A stretch of 64,000 bases of DNA from contig NZ_CP108882.1 in assembly GCF_036347055.1 (NCBI RefSeq), positions 620,001-684,000 on the forward strand, given 5' to 3'. Within the stretch, counting starts at the first letter, position 1. Each line of letters starts with the position of its first letter. The position numbers and the translations under genes were made by a program. This document shows positions 25,506-35,001 of the stretch, piece after piece. Below the pieces are notes generated by a model. That model was not told the origin of the DNA. It saw only the letters and a program-made list of their open reading frames with translations, and made no database searches. Source of the stretch: Streptomyces sp. NBC_00820 (lineage in GTDB: Bacteria; Actinomycetota; Actinomycetes; Streptomycetales; Streptomycetaceae).

Positions 25506-26420
25506 ATGGAACTGCGCCATCTCCAGCACTTCGTCGCGGTCGCCGAGGACCAGCACTTCACCCGGGCCGCCGAACGCCTGCTGGTGTCCCAGTCGGGTCT
25601 GTCGGCGTCCATCCGCGCGCTGGAGCGGGAGCTGCGGGCGCCTCTGTTCGTACGGACCACCCGCCGGGTCACGCTCACCGAGGCCGGGCGCGCGCTGCTG
25701 GTGGAGGCCGAGCGGATCCTGGCACAGGTGCGCTCGGCGCACGAGGCGGTGGCGGCGGTGCAGGGCGTGCTGCGCGGCACGCTGACGCTGGGCACCGAGC
25801 AGTGCATCGCCGGCGTGCATGTGGCGCGTCTGCTGGCGGCCTTCCGGGGCCGGCACCCGGACGTGGAGATCCGGCTGCGGCAGGCCGGTTCGGGCGCGCT
25901 GGCCGAGGAGGTCACGGCCGGACGTCTCGACCTGGCCTTCGCCTACCGCACCCAGGCGGACAGCGACCAGCCGCGCTCGTTGTCGCTGACCAGCGAGCCC
26001 ATGACGGTGCTGTGCCACCCGAGCCACCGGCTCGCCGCGTCCGGCGCGGTCCTCACGCCGCAGGATCTGGCCGGCGAGGTCTTCGTGGACTTCCACCCCG
26101 ACTGGGGCCCGCGCCGCACCACCGACGCCGCCCTGACCGCGGCCGGGATCCGGCGCACGGTCGCCCTGGAGGTCAACGACGTGCACACCCTGCTGGACCT
26201 GGTCGACGAGAGCCTCGGGATCGCCGTCGTACCGCGGCACTTCCGGCACAAACGGCCCTCGCTCACAGCGCTTTCGCTGAAGGGCACGGGCGAGGCGGCG
26301 TACGAGACCGTCGCCCTGCTGCCACCGGAACGGGCCACGAGCCCGGCGGCCCGCGCGCTGGTCGCCCTGCTCGGGACGGAGGGCCTGGCGGCGCCCCCGG
26401 AGTGGTCCGAGGCCTCCTGA
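25506..26420 (+). CDS. LysR-family transcriptional regulator
   Basis: 304 residues. The winged HTH is MELRHLQHFVAVAEDQHFTRAAERLLVSQSGLSASIRALERELRAPLFVRTTRRVTLTEAGR, followed by a periplasmic-binding-like effector domain (GTLTLGTEQCIAGVHVARLLAAFR...DLAFAYRT). Divergent from the YghZ-type reductase, the usual arrangement for a LysR regulator and its target. Effector unknown. Confidence 0.92.
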   Translation: MELRHLQHFVAVAEDQHFTRAAERLLVSQSGLSASIRALERELRAPLFVRTTRRVTLTEAGRALLVEAERILAQVRSAHEAVAAVQGVLRGTLTLGTEQCIAGVHVARLLAAFRGRHPDVEIRLRQAGSGALAEEVTAGRLDLAFAYRTQADSDQPRSLSLTSEPMTVLCHPSHRLAASGAVLTPQDLAGEVFVDFHPDWGPRRTTDAALTAAGIRRTVALEVNDVHTLLDLVDESLGIAVVPRHFRHKRPSLTALSLKGTGEAAYETVALLPPERATSPAARALVALLGTEGLAAPPEWSEAS

Positions 26421-26493
26421 CTCCCGGTCCCGGTCACCTGCGACACGGCGGCTTCCCGGCGCACCGGCGGCCGCCGTGCGCGATGGTGGACTC

Positions 26494-27009
26494 ATGCATG
26501 CCAAGGACATCCTCATCGACGGCTACGGCCGCATCCGGGAAGAAGTCCATGTCGCCGTCGACGGCCTCGGACCGGAAGAGCTGCGCCGTCGGCCCGCGCC
26601 CGACGCCAATTCCGTCGCATGGCTCGTCTGGCACCTGACCCGGGTGCAGGACGACCACGTCGCCGACGCCTTCGGCCTCGACCAGGTATGGCTGTCACAG
26701 GGCTGGGAGAAGCGCTTCGGTCTCGACCTGCCGCGCCACGACACCGGCTACGGGCACAGCCCGGCGAAGGTCGCGAAGGTGCGGGTGGGCTCGGCGGACC
26801 TGCTCACCGGGTACTACGACGCCGTGCACGAGCAGACCCTGGGCGCCCTGCGCGGGCTCACCGCGAAGGATCTGGAACGGGTCGTGGACGAACGCTGGGA
26901 CCCTCCGGTCACGCTGGGGGTGCGCCTGGTGAGCGTCCTGTCCGACGACCTTCAGCACGTCGGACAGGCCGCCTACCTGCGGGGGCTGATTCAGAGCGCG
27001 GCGGCGTAA
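26494..27009 (+). CDS. DinB/DUF664-like four-helix protein (mycothiol-transferase superfamily)
   Basis: 171 residues, mostly helical. [19 protein letters not shown] supplies the first His, HEQT the second and [15 protein letters not shown] the third, matching the metal-binding triad of DinB/mycothiol-dependent enzymes. Actinobacterial members include mycothiol S-transferases. Substrate unknown. ATG after GGTGGA. Its 3' end overlaps the adenosine deaminase gene by 19 bases in a tail-to-tail arrangement. Confidence 0.83.
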   Translation: MHAKDILIDGYGRIREEVHVAVDGLGPEELRRRPAPDANSVAWLVWHLTRVQDDHVADAFGLDQVWLSQGWEKRFGLDLPRHDTGYGHSPAKVAKVRVGSADLLTGYYDAVHEQTLGALRGLTAKDLERVVDERWDPPVTLGVRLVSVLSDDLQHVGQAAYLRGLIQSAAA

Positions 27010-28061
27010 CCCGGCAGGATCAGGTCCTCGATGAGGGCCTTGCGCTCGTCGAACGGGATGAAGGCGCTCTTGACCGCGTTCACCGTGACGGTCCGCAGGT
27101 CGTCGAGCGTCCAGCCGGCCTCCTCGACCAGCAGGGACATCTCGCGGGTCATCGTCGTACCGGAGACCAGCCGGTTGTCCGTGTTGAGGGTGACGCGGAA
27201 GCCCAGGTCCTTCAGGGCGGTGATGGGGTGCTCGGCGATCGAGGTGGCGCAGCCGGTCTGGAGGTTGGAGGTCGGGCACATCTCCAGGGCGACGCGCCGG
27301 TCGCGGACCCAGCCGGCCAGACGGCCGAGCTTGCCGTCGACGATGTCCTCGGTGAGGCGGACGCCGTGGCCGACGCGCTGGGCGCCGCACACCTGGAGGG
27401 CCTGGTGGATGCTGGGCAGGCCGTGCGCCTCGCCGGCGTGGATGGTGAACGGCACGCTCTCGCGGCGCAGGTGCTCGAAGGCGGCCAGGTGGTCGGCGGG
27501 CGGGAAGCCGTCCTCGGCGCCGGCGATGTCGAAGCCGACGACTCCGGCGTCGCGGTAGGTGACCGCCAGCTCGGCGGCCTCGGCGACGCGGTCGAACATC
27601 CGCATGCCGCACAGCAGGGTGCCCACGCGGACGGGCGTGCCCGCGGCGGCCGCCTTGGCCATACCGGCGGCAAGGCCCTCCTGGACGGCCTCCACGACCT
27701 CGTTCAGGGACAGGCCGCCGTTCACGTTCAGCTCGGGGGCGTAGCGCACCTCGGCGTAGACGACGCCGTCGGCGGCGAGGTCCAGGACGTACTCCTCGGC
27801 GACGCGCAGCAGGCCCTCGCGGGACTGCATGACGGCGAGGGTGTGCTCGAAGGTCGCTATGTAGCGCACCAGGTCACCGGAGTTGGCGGCCTCGACGTAC
27901 CACGCGGCCAGCTCGTCCGGGTCGGTGGTGGGCAGCGTGTGGCCGACCGCGGCCGCGAGCTCGATGACGGTGGCGGGACGCAGACCGCCGTCCAGGTGGT
28001 CGTGCAGCACGGCCTTGGGGAGCCGGCGGAGGGTCTCGGTGTCGATGCGGGGCGCGGTCAT
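26991..28061 (-). CDS. add: Adenosine deaminase
   Basis: 356 residues. Hydrolyses adenosine/deoxyadenosine to inosine in purine salvage. Zinc ligands in LHDHLDGG (His20, His22), catalytic [26 protein letters not shown] and the metal Asp in [17 protein letters not shown] are all present. Cytosolic. Its tail overlaps the DinB gene by 19 bases. Confidence 0.97.
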   Translation of the reverse strand: MTAPRIDTETLRRLPKAVLHDHLDGGLRPATVIELAAAVGHTLPTTDPDELAAWYVEAANSGDLVRYIATFEHTLAVMQSREGLLRVAEEYVLDLAADGVVYAEVRYAPELNVNGGLSLNEVVEAVQEGLAAGMAKAAAAGTPVRVGTLLCGMRMFDRVAEAAELAVTYRDAGVVGFDIAGAEDGFPPADHLAAFEHLRRESVPFTIHAGEAHGLPSIHQALQVCGAQRVGHGVRLTEDIVDGKLGRLAGWVRDRRVALEMCPTSNLQTGCATSIAEHPITALKDLGFRVTLNTDNRLVSGTTMTREMSLLVEEAGWTLDDLRTVTVNAVKSAFIPFDERKALIEDLILPGYAAAL

Positions 28062-28106
28062 GGGCGTGCTTCCTCGGCAGGTGGTGCGGGTGGGGAGCGG
28101 ACGGGG

Positions 28107-28514
28107 TCAGTCGGTGGCGGGCTGGAGCAGGTCCCAGCGGTTTCCGTACAGGTCCTGGAAGACGGCGACCGTGCCGTAGGCCTCGTGGCGCGGCTCTTCC
28201 AGGAAGGTGACGCCGGCGGCCGCCATCCTGGCGTGGTCGCGGGCGAAGTCGTCGGTGTGCAGGAAGAACCCCACCCGGCCGCCGGTCTGGTCCCCGATCC
28301 GGGCACGCTGGCCGTCGTCCTTGGCACGGGCGAGCAGCAGCCCGGTGCCGTACCCGGCCCCGTCGTCCGGCAGGCCCGGCTCCACGACGACCCAGCGGGA
28401 GCCGTCCGGCCGGGACTCGTCCTCGGCCAGGTGGAAACCGAGGGCGTCGGTGTAGAAGCGGATGGCCTCGTCGTAGTCGTCCACGACAAGGGTGACCAGG
28501 GCAACGCGTCGCAT
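28107..28514 (-). CDS. Glyoxalase/bleomycin-resistance-type VOC protein
   Basis: 135 residues, single VOC domain: RRVALVTLVVDDYDEAIRFYTDALGFHL and DLYGNRWDLLQPA. The acidic ending and RVGFFLHTDDFARDHARM segment are common to single-domain VOC proteins of unknown substrate. Lies 46 bases downstream of the adenosine deaminase start in the same direction but is transcribed first. Confidence 0.85.
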   Translation of the reverse strand: MRRVALVTLVVDDYDEAIRFYTDALGFHLAEDESRPDGSRWVVVEPGLPDDGAGYGTGLLLARAKDDGQRARIGDQTGGRVGFFLHTDDFARDHARMAAAGVTFLEEPRHEAYGTVAVFQDLYGNRWDLLQPATD

Positions 28515-28965
28515 CGGAGCCTTCCGGTGGGGGTGGTTAGCGGGAGAGGTTATACGTAAAACTAGACGTACGCCAGTCACTCCCAGCGGGGTCTGGGAGG
28601 GCGGGGGCACGGGCACCGGCGGGCGGGCGGGGCGGGGGTGCTCGGGTCGGGCGGGGGCACTGACGGCGTGCGGGGACGGCACCGGGCGGGCGGGGCAGCG
28701 ACGGCCGAACGCGGGGGCGACACCCGGACACGCAAGGAGGCGGGGTTACCGAAGGGGCCACCACCCGCCGGACAGGGGAAGCGGACCGCGCCGGCCGGAC
28801 AGAGTCGCCACCCGGACCGACGAGGAGGCGACTGTCGCACGGACGGGAGACGGCATCAGCCCGGAGGAGAGCCGGCACCTGCCCGGCAGGGAGGCGACAC
28901 CCGCCCGGAGGAGGGTCGGCACCCTCCCGGCGCGGCTACGGTGTCGCCCTGTCGGGCGGGTTCGG
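28515..28965. other. Gene-free stretch with a promoter-proximal dyad
   Basis: TACGT-N8-ACGTA (28553-28570) in an AT-rich patch lies ~40 bases upstream of the VOC gene and may be an operator. The remaining ~390 bases are purine-rich, GC-rich sequence with repeated CGGAGGA(G) words and no convincing gene. Confidence 0.4.
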
Positions 28966-29895
28966 TCAGGGCCGCTCTTCGCCCTGGGCGACCTCCACGC
29001 GGTGGTGGAAGTCGGCCATCCCGGTCACCGAGGCCACGCAGGAGACGGCGGTACAGGCCAGCAGCAGGGCCGCGACGCGGCGGCCGGCCCGACGGGGAGT
29101 GCGGGGGGTGTCGAGGAGGGCCTGGACCCGCCGCGGGACGGGTCCCGTCGTCGCGGCGGCGACGAAGCCGGGGCGTTCGGTGCGGGCGGCCTGTCCCGCG
29201 AGGGCCGCGCGGGCGATGGCCCGGGCGGTCAGGCGCCGGTCGCCGACGGAGGCAGCGGCGGCCTCGTCCGCGGCGCGCTCCGCGGCGAGCCGGATGGTCT
29301 CGCGGACCGGGCGCAGGGCGGGGTGGCAGTGCGCCGCGAGTTCGGCGCCGGCCAGGAAGTAGTGGTGGCCGCCCTCGTTGTGCGCCCGCTCGTGCGCGAA
29401 GAGCGCCTCGCGCTCCGCGCCGTCCAGGCTGCGCAGCATGGCGGTGGTGACGACGATGCGGTGCGGGCGCCCCGGCAGCGCGTACGCGTCCGGGCGGGGC
29501 GAGTCCACGACGCACAGGTCCCCCACGGGGGGACGCGTCCCGGCCTCCGTACGCGCGGCGCGGAAGGCGCGGCTCTGGTGCAGGACCGCACGGACGAGGG
29601 TCCAGCCGCACACGGCGAGGGCGCCGACGGAGGTGGCGGCGGCCGGCAGCACGAAGAGGTCGGAGGCGGTGCGCAGGGGGCGTACCAGTTCACCGAACGC
29701 GGCGAAGAGCGGCAGCTTGAACAGGCCGATCAGGACGAAGGAGCCGAGGGCGGCGAGCGAGCAGCCCGCGAACACGACCGCGCAGCCGGTGACCGCCCAC
29801 AGCGCGGTGACGGGGGCGAGCCGGTCCAGGGCCCGGCGGGCCAGTGCCGGGAGGGCGAACGGCAGCAGGAGCGGCAGCAGGAGGAGTGCGGTCAT
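28966..29895 (-). CDS. M56/M48-type membrane metallopeptidase (BlaR1-like, without sensor domain)
   Basis: 309 residues. Four or so membrane helices: two at the N-terminus, one at ~85-105, one near the C-terminus. The zinc motif ALFAHERAHNEGGHHYF gives HExxH, and the later ERAADEAAAASVGDR gives the third ligand. The start overlaps the BlaI stop (ATGA), the classic BlaI/M56 pair in which the protease destroys or modifies the repressor when a signal arrives. No penicillin-binding sensor domain, so the signal is not evident. Confidence 0.9.
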   Translation of the reverse strand: MTALLLLPLLLPFALPALARRALDRLAPVTALWAVTGCAVVFAGCSLAALGSFVLIGLFKLPLFAAFGELVRPLRTASDLFVLPAAATSVGALAVCGWTLVRAVLHQSRAFRAARTEAGTRPPVGDLCVVDSPRPDAYALPGRPHRIVVTTAMLRSLDGAEREALFAHERAHNEGGHHYFLAGAELAAHCHPALRPVRETIRLAAERAADEAAAASVGDRRLTARAIARAALAGQAARTERPGFVAAATTGPVPRRVQALLDTPRTPRRAGRRVAALLLACTAVSCVASVTGMADFHHRVEVAQGEERP

Positions 29896-30263
29896 TGTCC
29901 GTCGGATTCGAGGAGGTCCCGCAGGATGCGCTCGTCGTCGGCGCTGAGCTGGGCGACGAAGCGGGCGAGCACGGTCTCGCGGTCGGCGTCCCGGTCGAGT
30001 TCGGTGTGCATCCGGCGGGCGGTGAGGCCGTGGGCGTCCTGGACGGGGTAGTAGGCGTAGCCGCGGCCCTGCCGCTGCCGCTCGACGACGCCCTTGTCGT
30101 GCAGTCGGGACAGGATGGTCGTCACCGTCGTGCGGGCCAGGTCGGCGTGCAGGCTCAACTGGACCTGGCCGGGTGTCTGGGGGGCTCCGGCGGCCCAGAG
30201 GGCGGCCATGACGCTCGCTTCGAGTTCTCCGGCCGGCCGGCGTTCGTCCTTGGCGTCGGTCAT
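29892..30263 (-). CDS. BlaI/MecI-family repressor
   Basis: 123 residues with the BlaI winged helix: GELEASVMAALWAAGAPQTPGQVQLSLHADLARTTVTTILSRLHDKGVVERQRQGRGYAYYPV. The C-terminal dimer helix is RFVAQLSADDERILRDLL. ATG 9 bases after GAGG. First gene of the pair; a TACA/TGTA dyad 45 bases upstream is the expected operator. Confidence 0.93.
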   Translation of the reverse strand: MTDAKDERRPAGELEASVMAALWAAGAPQTPGQVQLSLHADLARTTVTTILSRLHDKGVVERQRQGRGYAYYPVQDAHGLTARRMHTELDRDADRETVLARFVAQLSADDERILRDLLESDGQ

Positions 30264-30307
30264 GGGAACGATCCTCACCCCGTCTTCGTCTAGAGTTCCA
30301 AGACCGT

Positions 30308-30321
30308 CTACAGGATTGTAG
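30308..30321. promoter_or_regulatory. BlaI-type operator CTACA-GGAT-TGTAG
   Basis: BlaI/MecI repressors bind dyads built on TACA...TGTA; this copy is perfect over five bases per arm and is located 45 bases before the blaI ATG. Confidence 0.65.
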
Positions 30322-30511
30322 TCAGCTCTGCGTCGTCTACGGCCGTGTGCCCGCACACCCATTATGAAAGGGGCGCCGACGATGACCGAACGGTCACGTG
30401 GAACCCGCCCTCCGTTCCGCCCGGCCGCCCCCTCGCCCTGCCCGGCGTACACCTTCGCGATATGTGCCCTCCGTCTCCCACCGGCCCCGACGACGGAAGA
30501 GCACTCCCCGC

Positions 30512-31622
30512 ATGCGCCCTCACTTCCCGTCCACGGCCGTGGCCCGGTTCCACGGCTTGCTCCGGCACCGGCTCGGCCGTGCCGTGACCGCGATGTACGC
30601 CACTGCCGCGCTGCCGCCCGCACCGGGGCTGTGGCTGCGCCGCCCGCACACGATCGGCCTCGCCGGACTCACTGAACTGCGGCTCGGCGTGCCGCAGCTG
30701 CTGCTGGCCCTGGTGCTGTTCGGCGCGGGCCTCCAGGTCCCGTTGCGGGAGCTGGGCCTGCTGCTGCGCCGCCCGGCCGCGCTGCTCGCCGGGCCGGCGC
30801 TGCACGTGCTGACGCCGCTGCTGATCGTGCCCTGCGTGGCGTTCGTGCTGCACCGTTCCCCCGACCAGGACGGCGGCAGCGGCATGGTCACCGCGATGAT
30901 CCTGGTCGTCGCCATACCGGTGGCGGCCGGGGCGACGGTGTGGACCGCGAAGGGGGAGGGCGACCAGTCCACGTCCGTCGGTCTCGTCCTCGCCTCCACC
31001 CTGGCGAGCCCGCTCACCGTGCCACTGACCGTGGCCGTGCTGGGCCCGCTGCTGCGCGGCTCCGCCGCGGGCCGCCTGGCGTCCGCCGCCGCCGTGGCCG
31101 GGGAGTCCTTCGCGCTGACCTCGGTGGTGCTTCCTTGCGTCCTCGGCCTGCTGGTCCGGCCGGCGCTGCCCGGACGCTCGCGCGACGGACTGCTCGCCGC
31201 GGTCGTGCCGGCGGCGCTGCTGGGCTCGCTCCTGCTGACATACGTCAATGCCAGCGGCGTCCTCGGGCCGTTCCTGCGGCATCCGCGCCCGCTCCTGCCG
31301 GCGGCCGCGCTGGCCGTCGCCGCCACCGTGTGCGGCCTGTCCTTCGCCCTGGGCGGCCTCGCGGCGCGAGCCCTGCGGCTGGACGCCCGGACCGGCACCT
31401 CGGTGACACTGGCCTGCGGGATGAACAACAGCAGCGCGAGCGCCGTGCTGATCACCACGGCTCTCCCCGACCGTCCGCAGATCCTGCTGCCGGTGCTCGC
31501 CTACGGGCTGCTGCAGAAGGTCGCGGCGGGGCGCGTGGTGCGCGGTGCTGGGCCGGGGCGGCGGGCCTCGGGGGCGTCGGGAGCCCCGGGCTGTGGCGCG
31601 CCCGGGAAGACCTGGACCGTAG
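30512..31622 (+). CDS. SBF (bile acid:sodium symporter)-like transporter, C-terminus uncertain
   Basis: About 340 recognisable residues from ATG 30512 with nine or so membrane helices: VPQLLLALVLFGAGLQVPLRELGLLL, ALLAGPALHVLTPLLIVPC, then LACGMNNSSASAVLITTALPDRPQILLPVLAYGLLQKVAA, the conserved SBF core with its Asn/Ser helix-break. Predicted cation-coupled uptake of an organic anion. The in-frame ORF runs on to 32092, 180 residues of low-complexity sequence partly antisense to the next gene. A one-base shift near 31530 would end it at TAG 31620-31622; I have used that end but it is not proven. Confidence 0.6.
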
Positions 31623-31830
31623 CCGCGACGCAGGAGCGCGCCGCCGGGCTCAGGTCCCCCGCGCGCCACCCTCTTCGCTCGCCCTGGCCCTACGACTCTC
31701 CGCTCACCCCGGCCCGACAGCTCTTCGCTCACCCCGGCACGCGCCGCGTTCACGGACGGGGTCCGGGCCCCGGGCCCCGGGCGCCGCGCCCGCCCGCCCG
31801 CCGTACGCCGCCGCGTTCACCGCCGGTCCG

Positions 31831-32739
31831 TCAGCTCACCTCTGCGTGGGTCGCGTTCAGCCGTGCCAGCTCGTCGTCCGAGAGCCACAGGGCGCCGGCG
31901 GCGACGTTCTCCTCGATGTGGTCGGGGTTGCCGGTGCCGGGGATGGCGAGGACGTGCGGGCCCTGGTGGAGGGTCCAGGCGACGCGGATCTGCGCGGGGC
32001 TCACTCCGTGCGCGCGGGCGACGGCGAGCACCTCGGCGTCGTTGCGCGCCTCGGCCGCGCCGCGCTCGGCGCCCTCGCCGGCGACCGAGTAGTACGGCAC
32101 GAAGGCGATGCCCCGGTCCCCGCACATCCGCAGGACCTCCTGGGCCTCCGCGCGGGGGACGTCCAACCCGTACCGGTTCTGCACGGACACCACGGGGGCG
32201 ATCTCCAGCGCCTCGGTCAGGTGCCGGGGCTCGATCGTGGAGATACCCAGGTGCCGGATCAGGCCCTCCTCGCGCAACTCGGCGAGGGCTCCGAAGTGTT
32301 CGGCGATGGAGTCCTGGCGCATGCGCCGCAGGTAGACGAGGTCGAGGTGGTCGCGGCCGAGCTGGCGCAGGTTCTCCTCGACGTGGCCGCGCAGCTGGTC
32401 GGGGCGGGCGGAGGTGGCCCACTCGCCGGCCTGGTCGCGGAAGGGGCCCACCTTGGTGGCGATGACCAGGTCGTCCATGTAGGGGGACAGGGCGGCGTTG
32501 ATGATCTCGTTGGCGGAGCGCAGGGAGGAGAAGTAGAAGGCGGCCGTGTCGATGTGGTTCACCCCCAGTTGGACCGCCCTGCGCAGGACGGCGATCGAGC
32601 GTGCCCGGTCGCTGGGGGTGCCGAGATGGAAGGCGGCGCTGCCCGTCAGCCGCATCGCGCCGAAGCCGATGCGGTGGACGGACAGATCGCCGAGTTTGAA
32701 CGTGCCGGACGCGTCAGCGGTGATCGTTTCAGCGGTCAT
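31831..32739 (-). CDS. Aldo/keto reductase (paralogue of 19006-19911)
   Basis: 302 residues. Shares long stretches with the earlier reductase (GVNHIDTAAFYFS, LRGHVEENLRQLGRD, EHFGALAELREEGLIRHLG, RVAWTLHQGPHVLAIPGTGNP). Tetrad: Asp and Tyr in DTAAFYF, Lys in IATKVGPFRD; the His site is YLRRMRQ. Substrate unknown. Confidence 0.88.
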   Translation of the reverse strand: MTAETITADASGTFKLGDLSVHRIGFGAMRLTGSAAFHLGTPSDRARSIAVLRRAVQLGVNHIDTAAFYFSSLRSANEIINAALSPYMDDLVIATKVGPFRDQAGEWATSARPDQLRGHVEENLRQLGRDHLDLVYLRRMRQDSIAEHFGALAELREEGLIRHLGISTIEPRHLTEALEIAPVVSVQNRYGLDVPRAEAQEVLRMCGDRGIAFVPYYSVAGEGAERGAAEARNDAEVLAVARAHGVSPAQIRVAWTLHQGPHVLAIPGTGNPDHIEENVAAGALWLSDDELARLNATHAEVS

Positions 32740-32776
32740 CGGCGGAGCTTCGCACACCCGCGCCGATGACGGGAGG

Positions 32777-34099
32777 TCAGCTGAGCGGCTTGGCGAGAAC
32801 AGCCTTGCGGTGGCTGAACGTCTCGATCGAGTAGCGGCCGTGGTAGCTGCCCATGCCGCTCTCGCCGACACCGCCGAACGGCAGGTCGGAGACGGTGAGG
32901 TGAGCGAGCGGCAGGCCGTGGCCGAGGCCGCCGGAGGAGGTCTCGGCGGCGATGCGGTCGCGCGTGCCGGCGGACTCGGCGAAGACGTACAGCGCGAGGG
33001 GCTTGTCGCGGTCGTTGATGAAGGTGATCGCGGCGTCGAGGTCCGGCACGGTGACGATCGGCAGGATCGGGCCGAAGATCTCCTCCCGCATCACCGGCGC
33101 GTCGGGCTCGACATCGACGAGCACGGTCGGCGCGATGTACTTGTCCGCACGGTCGCTGCCGCCGCCGACCGCCACCCGGCCGGAGTCGAGCAGGGCGGAA
33201 AGCCGGTCGAAATGACGCTCGTTGACGATCCGGCCGTACTCGGGCGAGGTCGCGGGGTCGGCGCCGTAGAGGCCCTCGACGACACGGACGAGGGCGGCCT
33301 CCAGGGCCACGGCTGTCTCCGGGTCGGTGAGGACGTAGTCCGGGGCGACGCAGGTCTGGCCCGCGTTGAGGAACTTGCCGCGCGCCAGCCGGTCGGCGAC
33401 CACGTCGAGGTCGGTGCCGCGGTCGACGAACACCGGGGACTTGCCGCCGAGTTCGAGGGTGACCGGGGTGAGGTACTCGGCGGCGGCGCGCAGCACGATG
33501 CGGCCGACGGTGCCGTTGCCGGTGTAGAAGATGTGGTCGAAGCGCTCGGCCAGCAGGGCCGTGGTCTCCGGGATGCCGCCCTCGACGACGGCGACCGCGT
33601 CGGTGTCGAGGTAGGCCGGGATCAGCCGGGCCAGCGCGGTGGAGGTGGCCGGGGCCAGTTCGCTGGGCTTCGCCACCACCGCGTTGCCGGCAGCGAGGGC
33701 GCCGACCAGCGGGGCGAGCAGGAGCTGGGCCGGGTAGTTCCAGGGCGCGATGACGAGCACGACACCGAGCGGGTCGTACTGCGTCCAGGCCGTCGCGTCG
33801 TCGCCGAGGTGGGCCGGGACGGGCGCGGGTTCGGGACGCAGCCACTCGTCCAGGTGCTCAAGGGTGTGGTCGATCTCGCGGACCGTGAAGTCGATCTCGG
33901 TGCGGTAGGCCTCGGTGGCGCTCTTCCCCAGGTCCGCGCGGAGGGCAGCGGCGAGGTCCGCGCCGTTCTCGGTGAGCATCGCGCGCAGGCGGCGGAGCTG
34001 GTCGGTACGCCACTCGACGGGCTTGGTACGGCCGGTGCGGTAAGTGGCGCGCAGACGGGCCACGACGTCGCTGGGCCGCTCGGGGGTGGACTGCTTCAC
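32777..34099 (-). CDS. Class 3-like NAD(P)-dependent aldehyde dehydrogenase
   Basis: 440 residues from GTG 34099 (GAGG 6 bases upstream). [24 protein letters not shown] binds cofactor; [22 protein letters not shown] (general base Glu) and [16 protein letters not shown] (nucleophile Cys) are intact. Length and lack of a long N-terminus fit the ALDH3/fatty-aldehyde group. An AT-rich patch (34155-34195) holds its promoter. Substrate is probably a fatty or aromatic aldehyde. Confidence 0.93.
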   Translation of the reverse strand: MKQSTPERPSDVVARLRATYRTGRTKPVEWRTDQLRRLRAMLTENGADLAAALRADLGKSATEAYRTEIDFTVREIDHTLEHLDEWLRPEPAPVPAHLGDDATAWTQYDPLGVVLVIAPWNYPAQLLLAPLVGALAAGNAVVAKPSELAPATSTALARLIPAYLDTDAVAVVEGGIPETTALLAERFDHIFYTGNGTVGRIVLRAAAEYLTPVTLELGGKSPVFVDRGTDLDVVADRLARGKFLNAGQTCVAPDYVLTDPETAVALEAALVRVVEGLYGADPATSPEYGRIVNERHFDRLSALLDSGRVAVGGGSDRADKYIAPTVLVDVEPDAPVMREEIFGPILPIVTVPDLDAAITFINDRDKPLALYVFAESAGTRDRIAAETSSGGLGHGLPLAHLTVSDLPFGGVGESGMGSYHGRYSIETFSHRKAVLAKPLS

Positions 34100-34350
34100 G
34101 GGTGCCTCGCTGATGGTGCACGGGCCGGTGGGCCCGAGCCCGGGTCTCGGAGAATCAGATGCAAATACCAACCTTTCAGGTACCCAAGTAATTCCGGCGG
34201 CGGCTCGCGGTCTCGGTGACGCCGGTCACGTCGACGCTCGCGTCAGGTCACGATTCCGGTCGCCGGTGCGGACGTGCCCGCGCACCTCTTCCGACCCGCC
34301 CCGGGCTTCCCCGACACTGTCCCGTGAGTGCGCGACGGGGGTGGTGCGGG

Positions 34351-34914
34351 GTGCGACGTACGGCCGGCGCGGTGTGCACGGTGGTGGGGCTCGGCCTGGT
34401 GAGCGGATGCAGTCCGGCGGATCTGCCACTCGCCGCGGTATGGCTGAACGGGGCCGGGAAACCCGTCGCGGAGGTACGGCTGTGCGACGGAGACCGTGCC
34501 TCGAACGTGTCTCTCAGGAGTTGGGGTGAGCGCGAGTTCGACGACGTCGACCTCGGCCTCGGCGACGACACCGACGACGCCGGCGGCTCCACCGCGACGC
34601 CTTCACGCACGGCGGGAGGCGACGTCGAGGACAGCGACTGGACGGCATACGCCCGGGTGCGCGACGGCACGACGTTCCCCCTCTTCTCCCCGCCCCCCTC
34701 CTGGCGCGCGGAGGCCACCGGGCCGCAGGTGCTGACGCCCGGCCGCGTGTACGCCCTGTCGTTCACGGGCTCCCGCCAGGGCTGGACCCCCTACGACGGA
34801 CACGTCTACTTCACCGCGGACGATCTCGCGTCGCTGCGCCCCGGCCAGGTCTGGGCCGACGACCACGCCATGGACCGGGACGCCTTCGACAAGCTGGTCG
34901 ACGAACACTGCTGA
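34351..34914 (+). CDS. Putative lipoprotein, unknown function
   Basis: 187 residues from GTG 34351, giving RRTAGAVCTVVGLGLVSGC, a type II signal with Cys at about residue 20. The mature part has an Asp/Gly-rich linker (DLGLGDDTDDAGGSTATPSRTAGGD) and ends VDEHC. The frame is open to 34216, but that extension hides the signal. No recognised domain; exported and lipid-anchored by inference. Confidence 0.72.
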   Translation: MRRTAGAVCTVVGLGLVSGCSPADLPLAAVWLNGAGKPVAEVRLCDGDRASNVSLRSWGEREFDDVDLGLGDDTDDAGGSTATPSRTAGGDVEDSDWTAYARVRDGTTFPLFSPPPSWRAEATGPQVLTPGRVYALSFTGSRQGWTPYDGHVYFTADDLASLRPGQVWADDHAMDRDAFDKLVDEHC

Positions 34915-34935
34915 ACAGCAGTTGCCGTACGGGGC

Positions 34936-34992
34936 CGGGAGACGGGAGACCGGGGTAACCGGGATAACCGGGGAGACAGGGGTGACCGGGAG
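34936..34992. repeat. Short degenerate ACCGGG(A/G)TA repeats
   Basis: GGGAGAC and ACCGGG(G)TAACCGGGATAACC words recur through the gap between the lipoprotein and the acyl-CoA dehydrogenase-like gene, ending at its ribosome site (GACCGGGAG). Probably slippage-prone sequence. Confidence 0.6.
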
Positions 34993-35001
34993 AATGTCCG
35001 C

